Source: an uncultured Pelagibacteraceae bacterium
GTDB taxonomy: Bacteria > Pseudomonadota > Alphaproteobacteria > Pelagibacterales > Pelagibacteraceae
Assembly (NCBI GenBank): GCA_902611405.1
Contig: CACLZL010000001.1
Span: 124,001 to 188,000 of the forward strand
DNA length: 64,000 bases
Reading direction: 5' to 3'
The translations under genes were made by a program, and so were the position numbers. Positions 59,289 through 64,000 of the stretch are shown in pieces (position 1 is the stretch's first letter; the number at the start of each line of letters is the position of its first letter). A model generated the notes under the pieces. The model was given only the letters and a program-made list of their open reading frames with translations. It did not search any database and had not been told where the DNA came from.

Positions 59289-59921
59289 ATGCCATCAGAA
59301 AAAGATGGGATAATGATAATATTATCCTCTCCTTCAGGAGCAGGCAAAACCACACTAGTTAAAAAATTGTCTCAACAAGACAATTTTGAAATCTCAATAT
59401 CACATACAACTAGGCAACCTAGGCTAAACGAAAATCAAGATGAAGATTATTTTTTTGTTAGCGAGTCAGAGTTTAAAAGATTAATTCAAAATGAGGAATT
59501 CCTGGAATACGCAAAAGTTTTTAATAACTTTTATGGTACAACAAGAACACCTGTTATAGACAGGTTAAATAAAGGTAAAAATGTTCTGTTTGATATTGAT
59601 TGGCAAGGAGCTGATCAAATCAAGAATAAAAAAATGGATTATAAATTAATAACTTTTTTTATACTTCCTCCAAGCAAAGAAGTTTTATATGAAAGATTAT
59701 CTAAACGACACATTAAAGATAAACTAATAGCCAAAGAAAGAATGAAACAATTTGAAAGAGATGTCCTACATTGGATAAATTATGATTATGTAGTTATAAA
59801 TAACGATTTAAATGAATGTTACTTAAAAATTACAAATTTGATTGACGCTGAAAAAAATAGTGGATCAAAAGATTATGATTTAGAATATATAAGAACGCAT
59901 GTAGATAAACTAACTTCATAA
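59289..59921 (+). CDS. gmk: Guanylate kinase
   Basis: '[17 protein letters not shown]', '[22 protein letters not shown]', '[12 protein letters not shown]'. Confidence 0.96.
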   Translation: MPSEKDGIMIILSSPSGAGKTTLVKKLSQQDNFEISISHTTRQPRLNENQDEDYFFVSESEFKRLIQNEEFLEYAKVFNNFYGTTRTPVIDRLNKGKNVLFDIDWQGADQIKNKKMDYKLITFFILPPSKEVLYERLSKRHIKDKLIAKERMKQFERDVLHWINYDYVVINNDLNECYLKITNLIDAEKNSGSKDYDLEYIRTHVDKLTS

Positions 59922-60695
59922 GTTTTCATATTCATGCACTAGTTTGTAATATGTCTCAAAATCTATGTTCTGTGGCCTCAGATTTAAATCAATTTTTAAT
60001 TTTTCTAAAATCCTTTCATCTCCATTAAATAGTTTATGGTAAGGTTTTTTTAACATTTTTCTTCTTTGATTAAAAAAAATTCTTGTTATTTTTTCTAAAT
60101 TTTTTGGATCTTTAATTTTTATAAAATTTTCTTTTGGATACAAAAATAACAAGGTACTATTTATTTTTGGTTTTGGAGAAAAAGAATCAGGTTTAATATC
60201 ACATATCTTTTTAATATTAAGTTTCCAGTTACAAATAATTGATAGTCTACCATAATTAGGAGTATTAAATTTAGCAATTATTCTATCAGCAACTTCCTTT
60301 TGAAACATCAAGACTAGACAATCAAACCAAAAGTTATCTTTTAGATTAATTATCCATTTACTAAGGATTTCTGTTGAAATATTGTAAGGCAAATTACCAT
60401 AAACAGTTACTTTTTCTTTAAAAAAATTACTTTCATCAATTTTTAAAATATCTTGATTAATAATTGTTAGCTTATTATTAAATTTTTTTTTAAGATAAAT
60501 TGCAAGTTCGTTATCTTTTTCAATTACAAAAAATTTTTTTGGTTTTTTTTTAATTATATATGATGTTAGATTTCCAGTACCTGGTCCAATTTCAAGAATT
60601 ATTTTATTTTCTATATTAGTAGCATTTACTATTTTGTTTAAAATATTTTTATCAATTAAAAAATTTTGACCTAAACTTTTCTTAGCTTTAATCAA
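59916..60695 (-). CDS. ksgA: 16S rRNA (adenine1518/1519-N6)-dimethyltransferase
   Basis: '[11 protein letters not shown]', '[12 protein letters not shown]', '[11 protein letters not shown]'. Confidence 0.96.
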   Translation of the reverse strand: MIKAKKSLGQNFLIDKNILNKIVNATNIENKIILEIGPGTGNLTSYIIKKKPKKFFVIEKDNELAIYLKKKFNNKLTIINQDILKIDESNFFKEKVTVYGNLPYNISTEILSKWIINLKDNFWFDCLVLMFQKEVADRIIAKFNTPNYGRLSIICNWKLNIKKICDIKPDSFSPKPKINSTLLFLYPKENFIKIKDPKNLEKITRIFFNQRRKMLKKPYHKLFNGDERILEKLKIDLNLRPQNIDFETYYKLVHEYENL

Positions 60696-61657
60696 TTTTT
60701 ATCCAAAAATTCTATTGCCTTAATTAAACTTAGTGGATTTGAAACGTTTTTTCCTATCATTTTTTCATTAGGACCGTGGTCGGGTGAGACTCTTTTAAAT
60801 GGTAATCCTAAGGTAATATTTATTGCATCATATTCAAATAATGTTTTTATAGGAGTTAAAACCTGATCATGATACATTCCAATTATTACATCAAATTTTT
60901 TTCTGTTATTTTTTAAAAATAAAGTATCTGCAGGAAATGGTCCAGAAATCTTATAATTTATACTTTTTAGACTTTTTATTAAAGGTTTCAAAATTTTATC
61001 ATCTTCGTTGAATTTTTTTACACTTTCACAATGTGGATTAAGTCCTGCAACACCAATTCTTGGCTTAATTTTTAAAAATTTTTTGTAAAAATTATTCACT
61101 AATTTTATTTTCTCAGTCAACACTTTTTTATTTATTTTACTCGCTACATATTTTAGCGGCAAATGAGTTGTTATAGGACATACAGATAGTTTTTTATTGT
61201 ATATCAACATTGCAACTTCTTTTGTATTAAATTTATATGCAAGATATTCTGTAATACCTAAAAATTTTTTATTTAAAAAATTTTTTTTGGATATAGGACC
61301 ATTTAACAATTTGTCAGTTAACCCAATATTAATTAATTTAAATGCTTCTTTAAAACATTTTTCTATATATGATTTTGATTTATGAGATATTTTTTTTGAT
61401 TTTTTTGAAATATTATAATCAATATTAATTATATTAATTGAATTATTGTTTAAATTAAATCTTTTGTAAAAATCTTTATTTAATGCTTTTATTTTTTTTT
61501 TAAATTTAAATTTTTTCATATTGATTTTTAATAATTTAAGAGATCCAATTAAAATTATCGGACTAACAAATTTTTTTTTTTTTAAACTTTTAAAAAAAAT
61601 TTCAAAAAAAATACTATTGGGTTCACCTGCTAATATTAATATTGGTTTACGTTTCAT
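60692..61657 (-). CDS. pdxA: 4-hydroxythreonine-4-phosphate dehydrogenase
   Basis: 'GLNPHCES', 'GPFPADTLF', 'IIGMYHDQVLTPIKTL', 'VSPDHGPN'. Confidence 0.9.
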   Translation of the reverse strand: MKRKPILILAGEPNSIFFEIFFKSLKKKKFVSPIILIGSLKLLKINMKKFKFKKKIKALNKDFYKRFNLNNNSINIINIDYNISKKSKKISHKSKSYIEKCFKEAFKLINIGLTDKLLNGPISKKNFLNKKFLGITEYLAYKFNTKEVAMLIYNKKLSVCPITTHLPLKYVASKINKKVLTEKIKLVNNFYKKFLKIKPRIGVAGLNPHCESVKKFNEDDKILKPLIKSLKSINYKISGPFPADTLFLKNNRKKFDVIIGMYHDQVLTPIKTLFEYDAINITLGLPFKRVSPDHGPNEKMIGKNVSNPLSLIKAIEFLDKN

Positions 61658-62573
61658 TTATTTGAATATCTTTTTTAATTTTATTAAAATATATAATTGA
61701 TAATTGATTTAATTGCTCATTAGTTTTTTCATCAATTATTAATTTGAGAGCTTTGTTTAAGTTTAATTTTTCATTTGTTTTTCTTTTATCTTGGATTTTT
61801 AAAACCAGAAAGCCACCAGGTATTATTATTGGTTCAGTTAATTCACCAATTTTAGTATCTTCTATTTTATTCATAATTTTTGGATTTAATGATGTTTTTT
61901 TAATCCATCCAAGCTTTCCTCCTTTGTTAACAGAATCTGAAATACTGTGAATCAGAACTGCATTTTCAAAACCCTTAAGTTCTATATCCTTTTTTATCTT
62001 TTCAATTTTTTCAATAAGATTTTCTTTTTTTTGAACATTAAAAACAATTTCAAAAAGTAAATATTCTGTTTGAAAAATATTTTTATTTAATTCCGATTTT
62101 ATTTTTTCTTCATCAATTTTTACATCTTTTAAAAATTTTTTTATTATCAATCGATTCCATAAAGCTTCAACTTTTATTTTAGCTTTAATTGTACTTAAAT
62201 TTAGATCATTTATTTCAATATACTGAATAAATTCTTCATAGGAAGAAAATCCAATTTTTTTTGAGTAATTTGAAATAATTTTTTTTAAGTTCTGATCATC
62301 TATATCTATGCTTTTAAAATTTTTTTTTATTTCAATTTTTTTTATTTTTTCCCTTATCAGAGAATTTTTTGAAATTTCGTAGGCTTTTTCTTTTTCAATT
62401 TTTTTAAAATTTTCATTAAGTAAACTCAAGTATTTAATCTCATTATATATATCTATCGTTGTTATAATTTCGTTATCAACTTTAGCTAAAATTTTATTTT
62501 CAATTGCATTTAAATTGCTAATAAAAAAAAATAGGTAAATTATAATGGCAATATTAATAGATCTTATTTTCAT
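61647..62573 (-). CDS. surA: SurA-like periplasmic peptidyl-prolyl isomerase / chaperone
   Basis: N-term signal anchor, SurA-N-like helices, parvulin-like 'SDSVNKGGKLGWIKKTSLNPKIMNKIEDTKIGELTEPIIIPGGFLVLKIQDKR'; between pdxA and lptD-like gene. Confidence 0.82.
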   Translation of the reverse strand: MKIRSINIAIIIYLFFFISNLNAIENKILAKVDNEIITTIDIYNEIKYLSLLNENFKKIEKEKAYEISKNSLIREKIKKIEIKKNFKSIDIDDQNLKKIISNYSKKIGFSSYEEFIQYIEINDLNLSTIKAKIKVEALWNRLIIKKFLKDVKIDEEKIKSELNKNIFQTEYLLFEIVFNVQKKENLIEKIEKIKKDIELKGFENAVLIHSISDSVNKGGKLGWIKKTSLNPKIMNKIEDTKIGELTEPIIIPGGFLVLKIQDKRKTNEKLNLNKALKLIIDEKTNEQLNQLSIIYFNKIKKDIQINET

Positions 62574-64000
62574 CTATCTATCTTATGCTCATATGTTGTT
62601 AGAGGTATCAATGTAAGAGTAAAAAATAAGTTTTCTGATGGTTTTAGGTCTCTATCTTGGTAGTATGTTTTTTTATATTTTATACCAGCGGTCAAGCAAT
62701 CATTTTTATATTCATAAACAAGATCGTAATATTCAGTAAGATTAAGTTTTCTATTTCTTCTAGTATTAAATGATAAGTAATTATTTTCATCTATTTCATA
62801 TCTTGTTCTATTTTCTATTACATTTGCATCTCCTATTTCTCCACTTTCTTCAATAAAGTTAAATGACGTTAAGAGATTATTAACAGAGATATTAGCTTGA
62901 ACTTCGTTATACTCAAATGAATTTAAATCATTATCTATAGAGAAATTATAATTTAAATTTAAATAATCAAAGTAGTTGGATGAGATTGAACCAAATAAAT
63001 TAGAATTTTTTCTATTTAATGTACTTACTTTTGGTAATAGATTTTCTTCTTTATCTCTAAAAACTGTTGCCATTTTAAATTCAAAAAATTTATTTATATC
63101 ATCCAGGTCTTCTGTTCTATAATCTATACCTAAAGTTAATGACCTACCCGATTCAAATGAATCATCTAATCCTAACCTGTTATTTGAAAAAATATTACTT
63201 ATATTAATTTTTCTTTCAGAGGATGAGTAATTCTTCATATCACTTGGATTAAACCTAAATGATAATTTTGGTGTTAAAAAATTTTTATTAGAATTATTCT
63301 CTTTTATTAATGGTAAAGAGGATGTAATTTCAAAATCACTCATTAATTCAACTTGAGGACTTGTTTTGTATTCAGTATCATTTTTACCAATTGAGTTAAG
63401 ATTTTTTAAATTTATGTTAAAATTATTCTTGAAGCCCGAGTCAGTAATTATGTCAAAACCTCTATAAGTAAAATCATTAGTAACTTTTGATCTTAAGTTA
63501 TTTGTATTTTTTAGTTCGTTTGTACCGTTAGACATAAAATTAATTGATCCATTTACGAAATTAGTTGATAAGGTTTTGCTTAAATTATAATATGGTAAAA
63601 CATAATGATAACGATCATTATTTGTTAACTGTAAATTTTCATAGGCATGGAACCCACCACTTAAATCAAAATTTTCGTGATTTAATTCTAATTTTAATTC
63701 ACTATTAAGAACATCAAAATTTTCCGGTCTTATATAACTTTCTGTAATGTAAGTATCAAAAACTTTTAAATACGTGTCATTGGATGTTTTTTCAAAATTT
63801 ATTGTCAATTTACTTGACTCAAATTCACTTAAATTTAGGTCTAAATCGTAATTTCCAAAAAAATGACTTATGTTATTTTTTTCGTTAGTTTCTGTTGACG
63901 TGTAACTTCTTGTATAAGCAATATCTGCTATTAGATTTGAGTCTTTATTTATTTTTCTAAATTCGGTTTGAAACATTTGAACGTTTTTGTCAAAAATTGT
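62570..64000 (-). CDS. lptD: LPS-assembly protein LptD-like, C-terminal part (gene continues beyond window)
   Basis: Beta-barrel-like strands, 'FNTRRNRKLNLTEYYDLVYEYKNDCLTAGIKYKKTYYQDRDLKPSENLFFTLTLIPL'; position next to surA. Track start at 63976 is probably an internal Met. Confidence 0.82.
   Translation of the reverse strand, partial: TIFDKNVQMFQTEFRKINKDSNLIADIAYTRSYTSTETNEKNNISHFFGNYDLDLNLSEFESSKLTINFEKTSNDTYLKVFDTYITESYIRPENFDVLNSELKLELNHENFDLSGGFHAYENLQLTNNDRYHYVLPYYNLSKTLSTNFVNGSINFMSNGTNELKNTNNLRSKVTNDFTYRGFDIITDSGFKNNFNINLKNLNSIGKNDTEYKTSPQVELMSDFEITSSLPLIKENNSNKNFLTPKLSFRFNPSDMKNYSSSERKINISNIFSNNRLGLDDSFESGRSLTLGIDYRTEDLDDINKFFEFKMATVFRDKEENLLPKVSTLNRKNSNLFGSISSNYFDYLNLNYNFSIDNDLNSFEYNEVQANISVNNLLTSFNFIEESGEIGDANVIENRTRYEIDENNYLSFNTRRNRKLNLTEYYDLVYEYKNDCLTAGIKYKKTYYQDRDLKPSENLFFTLTLIPLTTYEHKIDR

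Noticed and set aside
61480-61660. Very AT-rich, homopolymer-rich 5' part of pdxA as a possible regulatory or frameshifted region
   Set aside because: The ORF is uninterrupted with PdxA motifs downstream; Lys/Phe/Ile-rich coding in a low-GC genome explains it, though homopolymers could hide sequencing errors.
1-64000. CRISPR arrays, tRNA or rRNA genes
   Set aside because: Scanned intergenic gaps; no regularly spaced repeats or cloverleaf/rRNA-like sequences recognised (tRNAscan-SE/Infernal would be decisive).

Overview
AT-rich, gene-dense window that reads like a SAR11/Pelagibacterales-type (streamlined marine alphaproteobacterium) chromosome; this assignment is inferred from protein character and gene content. 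Most of it is ordinary metabolism and housekeeping: TRAP transporter plus 5-oxoprolinase genes (pxpA / pxpBC); a tandem glycine riboswitch followed by gcvT-gcvH-gcvP and a tightly packed FAD oxidase/DUF1365/CFA-synthase/DUF3833 block; a formate dehydrogenase operon ending in selO, with fdhD, a NifU/IscU-like protein, mobA and moeA; an M24 peptidase/amidinotransferase/threonine aldolase group; an ectoine-type polar amino-acid ABC transporter; gshAB, purF-cvpA, an RND exporter, dnaB-rplI-rpsR-rpsF, fabD-fabG-acpP-gmk and ksgA-pdxA-surA-lptD. The clearest accessory region is ~31.85-38.34 kb. It holds a three-gene restriction-modification-like operon (GIY-YIG/T5orf172-SF2 helicase fusion plus two adenine-MTase-like subunits, one apparently lacking NPPY), bracketed by an 11-bp direct repeat, with a possible phage-derived ORF on one side and unknown ORFs on the other. 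The second main observation is a perfect 11-bp alternative pairing in the glycine riboswitch that would sequester the gcvT start codon. No tRNA, rRNA, CRISPR array or transposase was recognised. All assignments are by eye from the supplied translations; no database searches were run.
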